Shown piece after piece: positions 39,870-55,400 of a DNA stretch of 64,000 nucleotides. The position numbers were made by a program, and so were the translations under genes. Where the stretch lies: assembly GCA_945910005.1 (NCBI GenBank), contig OX246738.1, positions 26,761,303 through 26,825,302 of the forward strand. The letters are read 5' to 3'. The notes under the pieces were generated by a model, which did not search any database, was not told where the DNA came from, and saw only the letters and a list, made by a program, of their open reading frames with translations. Every line of letters begins with the position of its first letter. Position 1 is the first letter of the stretch. The stretch comes from Isoperla grammatica. Lineage: Eukaryota; Arthropoda; Insecta; Plecoptera; Perlodidae.

Positions 39870-40791
39870 GTCAAATGAGAACGTGTCTTTCCTCTCAGGG
39901 GTGGGAGTGTTCCTAGAAGCGTCGTTACCCCTAGCTTAGGGACTAGGGTTAGTCTTACCTTTGGCTTGAGGCATACCCACACTGTTGAGAATAATATCAC
40001 CACACTCTCTGGTATTAGAGCCGAGCTAACTAGTCCAAATACTAGTTCACAATAAACAAAGAAAAACAAATAAGCACCTATAACTTTACTATATAATTGA
40101 TAGAAAATAAACGGAGCACTCAGCACATGCAACCAGCCACTTCCGCCATCTTCAAAACCCCTTTTAATGTTGATCGAGCCTCTTTTCAAATGGGCGTTTT
40201 TTAAAGTGTGCCCATTTTTGGTTTGTTACAGTTGATCATCTACGTTTTGGGCTTGGACGTTTTGCATTTTTGTTTGGTATTTGTATGGATATTTGAAAGG
40301 ATCTAATTTACTCCAGTTGGCACTTTAAACAACAAATAATATTAAAAAAATAGAAATAATATACACAAATATATAAAATATTTAGAAACATTCTAGAATT
40401 CGGTACATTTGGATTGTCAAACTGAGTCGCGTAAGTATAGGAGTAATTTCTGGGAGGGGGGGGGGGGGGGGGGGGTAGGAAGCAGAAGGGTATTTGATGA
40501 GCGCGAAACGAGAACCTCATGGCGTTTAGGGCATCGCTTCAGTTCAGAGTTCAGGAAGGAGGTCTACTCGCCATTGTTATTTCGGTCGTGATTTTCCTGA
40601 AATCCAGGGGGGGAAAGTGCTGATTGGATGTTACTAACAATCTGACCTTGAGTGACTAACAAGTTGAATGTTAGTCAACATTATGAAATAATCACTAGTC
40701 TTAATCATTAATCATTGTGACGAACGGTATAATGTAAATCCTATAGTCGTAGTGAAGCACTGTGAACGCGTCTTTAAGTCTTAAATAAGTG

Positions 40792-41763
40792 CAGTGTTGG
40801 AAAGTAGCGCGCTACCGGTAGCATGGTGCTTTTCTTCAGTAGCGGGATGATAGCGCGCTACTTTAAAAAACGTGGTAGCGTAGCGAGTAGCATGCTGGCA
40901 TTGGGTTTAAAATATAGATGGTGCGTGGGAAGGGGGGGGGGGGGGGGAATGGGGGGAGATTCCCCCCCACTTTTTCCTGTGACCCACCCAATTTAGCGTG
41001 TTAGGCACATCCCGACATACAATACCACACGGATACCTTGGTAAACATTCACCAACTAAATTTCATATTTCACCAGTGAATAATAATTGCAGAAACACAG
41101 AGGGCCCCACGCCCCGGAGAAAGCCAAGATCTTCGTCACAAGATACATTTCCTCTGCCTTTGTTTGCACTTTGTGTACCATTACAAAATAAAAGTGAATG
41201 GGTGCTTGAAGGTCAGTGGCGTAATTAGGGAAGGGGCGGGTTAAGGCCCTCAAAACGTATTTATTTAAAATCGAGAAATAACTAATATATCAAGAAAATG
41301 TTTCGCCTTCGGCGAAAAGGCCTCCGGCGGCTGGGGCTCCCGCCCAGCCCCCAGACCCAGCGAGTTGTTCGCGCTCACAATTCTTCCCCCCCCCAATAGA
41401 TTTAGAGTTCCTACGCACCTGGTAGCATCACAGGTAGCATGCTACATTTTTCAAGTAGCATCAGCGGAAATTGACGCTACTTTATTTTCCTTCAATTGTT
41501 TTCAATACGTGACTAAGCGCCACTTAATACAACACAACACACCCACCCACAACTTGACATGGTCGTATCTTTGAGGGTCAGTGGTTGATGAGTATTAGAA
41601 TAGTGTAATATTCCTTAAACTTGAAACAACGATGTTTATTTTGTTCGTACTTTTGCGTGATAAGTCATACTAGTTGTTTTCGAAAAGTAGCGCAAAAAGT
41701 AGCGTGAAAAGTAGCGTGAACGGTAGCGCGCTACTTTTTTAGCGTTTACAAATTACAACATTG
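40792..41763. mobile_element. hAT-like element with TAGCGCGCTA motifs (972 bp)
   Basis: Begins CAGTGTTGGAAAGTAGCGCG and ends with GTAGCGCGCTACTTTTTTAG further extended to ACAACATTG. Flanks AATAAGTG (40784-40791) and AATAAGAG (41764-41771) match at 7 of 8 positions. AGCGTGAAAAGTAGCGTGAA-type subrepeats lie inside the right end. A CCTCCGGCGGCTGGGGCTCC segment at about 41321-41340 resembles 59101-59120. No transposase. Confidence 0.75.
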
Positions 41764-42466
41764 AATAAGAGTGTAAACCGAGCTTAAATAACACCGCAAG
41801 TCACCGCGCACATGTCCATCAGTGAGTCTAGGTATAGTTTTATGTTGGCAAGTGTATCAGTGCACATCCGGCAGTCATTAGTTTCACAATCAGAGCGTAC
41901 CCGTTTCTTGAGTTCATTGAACAGGTGGTCTTAAATCGTTTGAAATCGAGGAATTAGGATTTACTTCGTTTAGAAAATATTTTTGCACAGAATTTCAGTG
42001 ATGATAATGATAATATATTTTAGATTTTATCGGTACGTCTCATATTTTGGCAATGGCCGCATGGCGCTTACTGCTAATCGAGACGATGAGTCATGACACG
42101 AAGAGCACGCTACATTGAAGTAGTACACAGACATGTAGACCATCTGCCTCTCCATTTCCATATTATTAAACTTCCGCCACCCAATGCAATTTATTTTTAT
42201 TTCCTCGTGAATATCATAACATATATGTTATAATAGTTTAATTGAGACTTCATGATGTAAACCCCACGTAGTGAATTTGTTATCTGGGACTGGGCACCTA
42301 TGGGTTTCAGGCGTACAGGCAGTTCAAACATGGTATAAAATGAGCTTGTTAAAATCTGTAGACCTACTACGTATTATAGAGCTAATTAATGTTTTTTTGA
42401 GCGAAATAAAATAAATAACGATATATTCAATTTGAAACTGAAAACAAGGGAGCGAAATTTTGAGTT

Positions 42467-42584
42467 GCCAACGGCACGTGGTGTTCCTAAGCGGTCACCC
42501 ATCCAAGTACTGACCACGCCCGATGTAGCTTAACTTCGGTGATCGGACGAGAACCGGTGTATTCAACATGGTATGGCCGTTGAC
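42467..42584 (-). rRNA. 5S ribosomal RNA gene
   Basis: 118 bases on the minus strand, from GTCAACGGCCATACCATG to CACCACGTGCCGTTGGC. Near-universal 5S words are present: TTCTCGTCCGATCACCGAAG, TTAAGC and AGTACTTGGATGGGTGACCG, which include the internal pol III control region. Helix I closes perfectly (GTCAACGGC with GCCGTTGGC). CGTGGT pairs with ACCACG where other animals have different but also paired bases. The first T4 run on the minus strand is about 25 bases past the 3' end. It is a single copy here, not a tandem array; a transcribed solitary gene or a fresh 5S pseudogene are both possible. Confidence 0.9.
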
Positions 42585-44194
42585 GACAATCGCAAATTCC
42601 GGGCCCCTCGAAGCGTGGGGCCCCGTGCGGCCACACGGTTCGCAGGGGCCTGGCCCCGGCATTGATTATACCGTAAGTGGAAACCAATAGAAATTTACAC
42701 AATAGAAAATTACACGCCCGTGGAGAACACTTAAGACTGACAGGATCCTTAATTTCATATTATAACCGCAAGGGTTCGGCAACCTTCACGTGTAGCCGAC
42801 TGCATACAGGCTAAGGAAGGCTATCGTGCCGTAAAAGGCTTGTCAGTAGGCCCTCACTATCAAGGCCACTGAGTGGAGTAGGTGTACGTTCATGTGGGTC
42901 GGACTGCGACTGCATGAGTCACAGTTGGTTTCACTCCACGCACCGTAGGCCTGGTAGTGCAGACAAACTATGACTTGTCTTGTTTGGGTCATTGGGTGTG
43001 TACACGCACATGTGTTGGTAACTTTCATGATAAGATAAGTACAATATTGTTAGATTAAATGATTGCGTGGTTGAGTTTGAGAGGTTAAAATTACACTCAT
43101 AAGTCATAATAGTATTATTATAAAATATTAAGCTTCGCAAATAAAAGGAAAACCTAAGGAATGGTGGTATAATGATGATATAACTGAAAAAAGAATAAAA
43201 TAAATAATATAATGTATATACATGTATTCTTATTAATTAGCACCTATTTACTTAATATATATTATCTAAAAATGAATGTGTCATTAATGTTCCCATTGAT
43301 ATATCTGAGCTTTCAGGGGCGAGGGCTACAGCCCCTGTCGCCCTCCCTCCAACCCCTCGTGGACACCATTGCGTGCAACAATAAAGTTGGACATGCAAAA
43401 CAGACTTCAGTCTCCGAAGGGGACACAAACTCATCTGTGTTAACTTTAAAACAGATATGTGCCTATTACACAGGAGTGAGGTGGAAATATACGGGGGTTG
43501 GATGATAATCATGTAAGTGTAAATAGTAAGTAGAGTCTAAGTAACGCTATTTTTTAAGATGTGCTTGCTTGATATTAGATATTATCTTATTAAAAATAAT
43601 TGGTTATTTTAACACCATTTATAAAAGCTGCAATCCAAATTTAAAATTTTGGGAGTTGCGACGGAACGTTGGAATGAAAAAGTTAATACGTGAAGGCTGA
43701 AGGGTAAACCGTATTACTATCACGTATTATTATATCACGTATTACTACTGATACTATCGTATCAGTAGTATTAACATTAATACGACGACTTTGGTCGGAT
43801 AAGCTGTGTCCTCTCTTATAACAGCTTGCTCAACGATGTATGAAACAGCACATATGCACAGCTGGGCATGTTTTACATAATTTAATATGCCCAGATCAGA
43901 TGTATTACTACACGCCCGCAATGTTTATATAGGCGGGAAGGCCACGGCGAAGTACATACAAATTACAAATTGGCTGCAAGAAACTAAGCTTTTTCTAATT
44001 ACTCAGATGCTCGGTCGGGCTGGTGAGAGATATTTGATTTGCCGGCCACTATTTTGACATGCCCAGGCATCTCGGGCATAGTGTTTTTTTTAGCCCTGCC
44101 TTTAGAGTTTGGTTCCGGTAACTTACGCCAAAATCTGATGACCACTAAACACGATGATTCTTCCTGTTTTTCTTGCGTCTCTCTGTTACTGTAT

Positions 44195-44390
44195 CGAGAC
44201 ATTCAGGCTCAGTGCCAGTACACGAGACTCTAATCCGGAGGTCGCCGGTTCGATACCCGCTGCCGGCAATCCTAACTGAAGGGGTTTTCCGAGGTTTTCC
44301 TCAGTCACAAGGCCAATGCTGGAATTGAGTCATACTCATACTTAACTAACGGCACTCGGACATATTCCTTCCCAACTATTTCAATATACC
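44195..44390 (+). mobile_element. tRNA-headed SINE, family B, copy 1
   Basis: A pol III B box (GGTTCGATACCC, 44247-44258) follows a tRNA-like head. A 3' body with GGGGTTTTCCGAGGTTTTCC, CAGTCACAAGG and AATGCTGGAATTGAGT follows. The same body occurs inverted at 45140-45265. Confidence 0.7.
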
Positions 44391-44504
44391 ACAATACCTA
44401 CCTAGTAACCTGAAGAGGGACATGATTTGTCCCTGCATGGGCAGGTTTCCTACGAAAAAATATTATTCAGGCTTGATAGTTAAAGATAAAGAACAATTAC
44501 AAAA

Positions 44505-44580
44505 ACCCATGCCTTGTGCGGGACTCGAACCCACGTCCCTATAGGGGCAACGCACCCACATAAGCCACCACGGACATGCA
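44505..44580 (-). mobile_element. tRNA-headed SINE, family A, copy 1
   Basis: On the minus strand an A-box-like TGGCTTATGTGGG (44555-44567) and a B box GGTTCGAGTCC (44521-44531) are spaced as in a tRNA, ending near TTTTT. It shares TAGGGACGTGGGTTCGA with copies at 60500 and 60605. The acceptor stem does not close well, so it is not a tRNA gene. Confidence 0.65.
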
Positions 44581-44783
44581 GCAATAATGTACTGGTGGTG
44601 CACCACTGTGTTCTTATTAGGTAACATGAATGAATTGAAATGCACTACAAGCGAAGATTAGAATTTACCTACACACACATCGTGGAAGGTTGTTCAGACC
44701 AGTTTCTGTCCAACGTCCAAAGAAATCTCTGGCTATACCTTAAATGTCGATGCTGCATGAGTAAACACCAACCACGCCTACCG

Positions 44784-44856
44784 TGACGTCACGCTCGAAC
44801 CACCTCACCGCGCCGACCTGATAAATACACGAGGTCTCGCCGTATATTCGTCATTA
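44784..44856 (+). promoter_or_regulatory. Alpha-tubulin core promoter (CRE, TATA, Inr)
   Basis: TGACGTCA (44784-44791) is a full CREB/ATF consensus. ATAAATA (44821-44827) is a TATA-like box, and TCATTA (44851-44856) fits the arthropod initiator TCAKT with +1 at A44853, 32 bases past the TATA start. This would leave a 5' UTR of about 93 bases. Positions are inferred from motifs only. Confidence 0.6.
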
Positions 44857-44945
44857 CCAGTTCGGAGTGGCTACATTACCAGCTACATCAAACTGCTCTC
44901 GTACCTGCTGCTCATTCTAAGGAAATATTACCACATTCTACCAAA

Positions 44946-48763
<3,818 letters not shown>

Positions 48764-49233
48764 ACCAAATATTATTATGTTTTCTGTCAGAAAAAATTCA
48801 TTTGTTTGAATATAAAATTGTAGGCCAACAGATAATCATTAAAATGTAACTAGTAGGCCTACTTGGTGATTTTGATTATGTACAATAAATGAATTAAGGT
48901 CGTATTTCAGTCCCGTTAATAGAACAATTTCATAAGGGTGGAAGATAATCCATTCCATTCTATCATTTGCTTCCTCAACTCGTGTCTTATACTCGGGAAT
49001 CATTATAATGACAGTCCTCCATCTAGATATGGCTTTCTACGTTGCCTTTTTCATTTGTTAAAGTTTGTGTATTCCTCCAATTTCTTCAACCCTTGTTCGA
49101 GCTAATCACATATGAACGTTCACCTGTACTTGCCTCTTAAATTTGTACGTACTTCTTTCCTAATGCATTCAATCTACGTATGTGAAATTTACCATTTCTA
49201 TATTTCCTCCCATTGGACAAGCAATACGAACAC

Positions 49234-49342
49234 CATCGCTCACTCGTCGATGGTGTTCGAAGCCTACAGGGTTGGTTTAGTCACTTTAAATTAAAGTCCC
49301 CCACTGCAAATCAGTTTGGTTACTGAGTGGGTAGACTCTAAA
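49234..49342 (+). repeat. Dispersed 109-bp repeat, copy 2
   Basis: ATCGCTCACTCGTCGATGGT through TTTAAATTAAAGTCCCCCAC to GGGTAGACTCTAAAAT; more than 90% identical by eye to 20242-20350. Confidence 0.85.
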
Positions 49343-50170
49343 ATTAATGTGAATTTATTTATTTTATTTATTTAATTTCCAGCCAGGAAATAATCTCAAC
49401 CATCAGCTACTTAGACTAATCACAAAGAAATCGTTTATAGACTGGAAATATGTATTTTAATAGACTGTTATTGCCATACAATTAAAGAGACAGGTAATAA
49501 ATTTGTTCTTAAATTATCAATAACACATTTGTGATGAGCAAAGGCCCTTTCTCAATACTATTCAGGTAAGAAAAAGAAGCCATTTTATATTGGAAAGCGA
49601 GGAAGAAGAATGGCTGAGGAAGCTGCGCTCTCTGCATAGGGGGAAACAAAAAACTATATAACAGTCAATCCAGTCCAGTCACCAAGTTCAGAAGTTCTCC
49701 TGAGGTCCGAGGCACGTCCCGATGGGAAAAAGTCCGCCTCCTATCCTGAGCCAATTTCCGAAAATCGGGATCTCGAATAACAAAATATAATATTACAGAA
49801 ATCACCAACGAGCTTATAGGTCGACATTCAATTCATCCACAACAATACACAAAATGTAACAACACGCAATTTCTGTAGGAATAAACATCAATAGCCCACG
49901 TAATTATGTTTTAATTAAGCAAAGGGATATTCTATTCTTAGCAGTTAAACAGAAAAACTAGGGGTCTAACAGAATAATTTTTTATTTGATTCCCCAAATT
50001 CTTTGACCACACTGCATTGGGAGTCCACGCGACATCTCTTCGGGGTCCGGACGCAGACCGTGGTCCGCTAATTGACGGTTTCTGCTATATTATAATACCA
50101 AGAATTAAAAAAATACTTACCTTCTTTGTATTGAATTGAAATTACCGTACCGGTATCAAGTTCCTAGGCC

Positions 50171-50617
50171 TGGAATCAGCAAGATGCCCAACTCCTAGGT
50201 TCTCTTAGTTATGCAAAGTGGTATAAATCATGCCAATGTCGTTCTGCAAATGCATGAAGTAAAATAGTAAAATTGTATCGTTCAAATGTTTTATATTTAG
50301 AGGTAGACTGATATCGGAACATTTTACTGATACCAAAACGTCAGTTTCAGCTGTTTGCTGTTTCACATCTACTGATACAATAAAAACTGTAATACTGTAT
50401 TGTAGTTTCAGAACTTGATCAAGAAGTACATTTTAAATAAAATAGGTATGCATCAGTAATAGAAGAGCTTCATTAAAAAATACCTAGAATCGGGATCAGT
50501 AATCGTGATATCGGTCCATCTCTAATAATGTTTGATTCGTGAATTTGTTTTTTTGTTTTTAACGATTATATAGCGATTCCAATTCCAAGTTAGGAGTTCG
50601 GCATCTTTGTAAATCCA
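50171..50617. mobile_element. Nested TIR elements (outer about 447 bp, inner about 229 bp)
   Basis: The outer termini pair CAAGATGCCCAACTCCTAG with CTTACTAACTTGG-side sequence AGGAGTTCGGCATCTTTG. Inside it, 50299-50527 starts TAGAGGTAGACTGATATCGG and ends GATATCGGTCCATCTCTA. The exact ends of the outer element are uncertain. Confidence 0.6.
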
Positions 50618-52204
50618 CATAGTGGTTCTAAATGACTTTGAAGATCAATTTAGTTTAAATAAACTGGTTATTATTTATATAGGCTTCTATTCTTGCCTTA
50701 TTGTACAGTAATAGTATTTGGAGAAATGATAAGAAGCTAAGAACATACCATACCTACAATTGTGTTAGACCATTTAATCATGAATGGGAATCGAGTTCTA
50801 GTCTACCTTCAGTTCAGAATAATTAGAAAGAAACCGGTTTAGTTTAGTTACATTGCATTTATTTGGTACTGTACAGGATCTGTGGTACAGGTAAGTAGTT
50901 ACATCTTTGGTAATTTTTATTACAATATAGAAAATATCAGTTCACAACATATGTTTTAAAAATATCAAATTTTGTAGTTTCATTGATAGCTACTAGTATA
51001 GCCTATGTAGTCAATTAGGTATACTGTATTTCTAAAATGTATTTTCATAAAAATGTTAATTATTACTAGCTCACAACTAGTACGACCACCAGCACCAGCA
51101 CCAGCACCAACATGAATTTTAAATATCACAGTATTAAGAGGGAAGGGTAGCTTTATGTTAAAAACCGCACACAATTTTCATTTTTAAATTATATCTCAAG
51201 AATGTTACTCGATATCAAAAATCAGAGTCAACAGTAGACTGTTGTTTGGTAAGACCTACATACTGAAAAAAATATAATAAATTTATATCACTAGCATAGT
51301 TACTTATTTTGATTATTAAATGCATAAATTAGTAATACTAGAATAAATTACAAATATGTAAAACTAAAATCCGATTATAATGTTAGACACATTTAGAGCA
51401 TTTAGTCTAGCAACACAAGCTTTAGTTAAGCTATAGGCCTATACCTAGATGCACTCAAAGATTGTAAATAAAAAGCAATTTAGAATTACAATTACATAAC
51501 TGGAAATACAGTGCAAGCGTCAGGACTCAGGCCCATACATTGGAGTTAACAAGTTTAAGATTAACGGCTATTTGTTACACATTAATTCAACACTCTTCCC
51601 ACTATATAGGAAAAAATAAATATGAAATACTGTTATGTTTCTTTCTGCAACGTTCCAAATTCCTATACAAGAACAAATACATGTTTTTTTGGTTGTCAAT
51701 GCAGACTTAGTAACTACTGTACAGGGTAGTGAAGCATCTTTGCAGTGGCTCGAGCCAGTCTGTTCGTATAATGACATCAAGTGGAGTGCTTTCGTAGATG
51801 TCTTCTTGTGAAGTAGGCTCATGTATCAGTCGCATAATAATATGTCATATTTTATTTTACAGTACGTATTAATCAAAACTTAAATGAGCTTTCGCTCTTT
51901 ACAGTGGTATACTGTATCATGCATTAAGTATGCAACAGAAAAAAATTCTTAGAAACCAATAACCAATAAGAATATAAGATGTTATATAATATACTAGTAC
52001 ACGAATCATTATATGATAGCGATAACAAACGATCATGAATTGCGAGCATAATAGTTAAACATTATTTTAGCTTTAGGTTAGCTTATTTAGTTTAGCAACT
52101 TTTTAGCTCATTTTAGTTTAAGCAACCTTATTGGCTTTACTTCAAAATCATTAATATTTTAAGCTTGCAAATTTTGTATGTGTAAAAGGTTGTAGGCCTA
52201 CTAC

Positions 52205-52491
52205 TCAAGTAAATAGTGGCAGCGTATTAAAGCTGGTTGAACGCACCCCTCTACACCCGACCACATGGCTGAAATGGTGGTGTACACTATTGCATGCACT
52301 GGCATCATACACTAGAGTGAACTTGGTCTTGAGATTCCTGGCAAAACATTCAGTTTGGCCTCGACACAGATACAGTTTGTAATCGATCGAGATGTCCGCT
52401 GAGCAGCCAGGCTTACCGGGTGGGATGAAAACCTTGACCGATACTTCTGGTTGATATTCTCCGACACACTGGCTGGCAGACCATGAGCAAT
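52205..52491 (-). CDS. NHLRC2: NHLRC2 last exon (C-terminus and stop)
   Basis: Starts after GTTCAG with [15 protein letters not shown] and ends ...[11 protein letters not shown] at TGA (52205-52207). [16 protein letters not shown] fits the family's C-terminal YYC motif region. The last 35 residues are less conserved, so a further splice cannot be excluded. Confidence 0.82.
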
Positions 52492-55400
52492 CTGAACACG
52501 GTCAACAACAACACACATAAATCACTTTTGTTTAACAAATTTGCAAGTTTTAAATCAGAGGTTACAGCAAAGACCTTAATAAGAAGTGAAGAACTTACGG
52601 TTAAGACGGGAAGCTGAGACAATTTAGCATTATAACGGCAGCAACATGAAAACAACGCTGCCATTATATGAAGTTTTTTTTTTATTTTTTTTTATTTTAG
52701 CTAAAGGCCTATAGCTGCTCTGGCACTAGTTAAGGTTAAGCCAGGTCAGGAGGTTCTAGCAAGGTTAAGGCTGGAATTCATAGTCGTTCCCTACCCCTGG
52801 GCCCTGGGCACCCCTAGTGTTGCAAGTGTTGCTAGGGACCTTTATGGGAAATCAAATAACATTCATGGACCAAGGAAGAGATGGAAGGAAAAGATTGCTC
52901 AAGACCTACAGAAGAGAGGAGAGGACTGGGAGCAAGTAGAGGAAGCACGATTGACGATTGTGGGAAGATAGGAAGAGGTGGAAAAATTTGGTTGTGAAAG
53001 TTGAAACCCAAGCTGACCCTGCCAGAAGCAGGAAACGGCGATGGATGATGATGATGAACATTCATGAAACCTGGCAACAGGTGCCTCTAGGGGTAGGGGA
53101 CGATTATGAATACGAACCTAAATTCTTGCCGCTTGGATCGACACCAATAAAAACGGGGACCACCCCATGTAGGTTCCTATTAAGGTCTTTGGTTACAGTA
53201 TTAATTTGAGTGATAAAAGAGTAGGTCTAGGCCTATATCTATTTAGTAGTGGCCGATTTGAGTCTATGTATCTTTCTCGTCAAACTGACGAGCAGGCTAC
53301 TAATTAGTATTACAGTAGCCTGGTACATTTCAAGGGCCCATAAATTTACATCAGTTCGGAATTAGTAATTGTATAACATAACTATAAAGTACACATTTAT
53401 TAACTAAAATCAAAATATGTTCAAGTTTTTCACTTTGTGTTAGTGATGACATCAGGTCCGAAACGTTTGAACTAGTTCCTATGGAACCGGTTTTTACGAC
53501 ATATTTTTGTAAAATCTATAATCATTAATAACTTACATTCAGCAGGTCAAAAATATACCTAGGAAACATTCTTTGAACAATGCCCCCGAGTCGCTACCCT
53601 TAAAAAATAGACTCTGTATAACGCATAGACCTGATAATATTAATAGATACTAGATAGTTATAAAAACAGAATAGACAAGCCTACATATTTTGTGTCGGGT
53701 GCCTTGCCCTCACAATTTTGAGTATGTTGTCGATCAATGTACCAGTTTTTCCTTTCTACAGTCTACCGTTTGGTCAACAAATTACTATTACAGTATACTA
53801 ATCTCACCTGGTAGTGACAGAGACCATTTCTGTGGTGCTTTGGGTGTGAGATGCAAATCTTCATCGAACATAACAGCAAGATTGATGGTGATATCTCCTC
53901 CGGCTGGATTAATAGCAACTTCAGTTGGCTTGCTCACATCCGTCGCTTGCTCAACTTTTGACGTCACAAAGATGGAAACTTCCGAAACCATCTTCTCTAC
54001 CAGATGTACCACCTTGATGCAGTGGTTGTTGGTATCGGCCACATACAGGCGTTTACCATCAGGACTGGTGCAAAGTCCACCTGGTTCATTCAGCTGGTTA
54101 ACAAAATGATGTATTTAACCACCAATTTAGAGAACCATGTGTGTTTCATGTTTATACTTCATGTCTTAAGTTTTCAAAATCAACTTGCAAGCAAGTGTCC
54201 CAATTTTGGAACAAGTAGGCCTAGTTTGGATGGAAAGCAAGTCTACACAGCTTAAATGATCACATTAAGACGAAAAGAAAATCTCAATATAAAAAACATG
54301 TGAAATTCATGTTTTTCATTTTTTAGTATATCTTGAAACGATACAGAATATCATTAAATAAATATAAATAATAGATAAATGCCCAAATTGTGGTTTCATA
54401 CGAACTGAAAAGTTTCAAGTATTTTGATTGTTACTCAATTGTAACACATAATTTTAAATTACCAATAACAACCGTAGGCCTAGGCCTAATGATTCAAATA
54501 TTTGTAATTTTTTAAATCTAGTGTAGTAGTTTTTAGTTCTTACGAAACCACAATTTGGGCTTTTTTTATCACTTCATCGACTTTATTTTATTTGTATTAT
54601 CATTTAATGCAAATAAACTATAAAGTATTGATGTATTTTGGTTGAACATTGTTGTACAATCACCATTCCTTGCAATTTGCAACTAAAAGCGATTTGGTTA
54701 TTAAAATGTATGTAGGTATGAATACCTATTTAACATTACAGAAGAATGTATGATTGGTTACTTATGATTATGAACGGTTGCAGCCGGCCAGCTCTGTATC
54801 TACTCACCTGAACGTTAAACGGCACCGTTATGTCTCCGATGCCGCGGCCTGGTTTCCCAGACCCAAAGAAAGTAGTGCACTTGTTGGTTACAACGTCGAC
54901 AACCTTGATCTTGTGGTTGTACGAGTCTGCTACGTAAAGCTTCTGGTCACTGGTGCACCAAGCCACATCGAGAGGGTGCTGCAGCTTGGCTTCGTATTGC
55001 TGCCCATCCACGTCACCGAAGCCAAACAAATTCTACAAGGAAAATAAATGTACATTATTAACTGTGATTTCACTCCAGATGACAGTAAAGGACAGCAAGA
55101 CCGTTGCCACCACAGAAATCTTCTTACCCCCCCCCCCCCCCCCCCCCCCCCCCCTTGAAATAAACCAAAGTTAATTACAAGGCAAATAAGATGTAGGCTA
55201 GGCTTAATCGCATTGATTTAGTTCTTTAGCCTATATTTCAACAGCACATTGCAGTTAGGTGCATTACGGTTCGATCCTGCTCAACAAAACACGAAGATTA
55301 TTTTTCATTATGAAGGTATGAGAAAAGGAATCAAATGAAGCGTGGCCGTTGATAACCGAAATCAATAATTGACGTGTTAAATGATAGGATTTAATTGATT

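Larger units (their letters stand above)
37940..40190 (-). mobile_element. Degenerate non-LTR retrotransposon (ORF1 plus endonuclease), interrupted
   Basis: On the minus strand, from right to left: a possible 5' UTR (about 40190-39870) containing AAGATGGCGG; an ORF1 remnant (39869 to about 39100) with a coiled coil and the EQYS...GVPE / SHRLKK / FVWTRGG marks of LINE ORF1 proteins; then the endonuclease start of ORF2 (38732-37960) with LSETHL and GDMNLDIL motifs. The reverse transcriptase is missing. There are frameshifts, and a MITE (38759-38938) sits between the two ORFs. A dead copy. Confidence 0.82.
35925..44783. other. Intergenic region between ATP5ME and alpha-tubulin
   Basis: 8.9 kb dominated by mobile DNA: a hAT element with a MITE inside (36151-37012), a foldback region (37219-37790), a broken LINE (37940-40190), a TAGCGCGCTA element (40792-41763), a 5S rRNA gene (42467-42584) and two SINEs (44195-44390 and 44505-44580). 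42600-44190 shows no confident feature apart from a small palindrome at about 43743-43770. Confidence 0.7.
48890..52204. other. Intergenic region between tubulin and NHLRC2
   Basis: 3.3 kb between two converging genes. It holds dispersed repeat copy 2 (49234-49342), the nested elements 50171-50617 and 50299-50527, and a possible NHLRC2 polyadenylation signal (AATAAA on the minus strand, 51851-51856, about 350 bases past its stop). The 84-codon frame at 51568-51822 has no recognisable product. Confidence 0.6.
52492..53807. other. NHLRC2 last intron
   Basis: Holds the MITE at 52771-53117 with a LINE tail inserted in it. The rest is AT-rich. Confidence 0.7.

Noticed and set aside
44505..44580. 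Possible tRNA gene
   Set aside because: A and B boxes are present but the acceptor and anticodon stems do not pair well, and similar copies occur elsewhere, so a SINE is more likely.
55129..55154. Long homopolymer C run (and similar G/C runs at 856, 2395, 35600, 40455, 45797 and 63300)
   Set aside because: Common homopolymer tracts in this genome; possible assembly-length errors rather than functional features.
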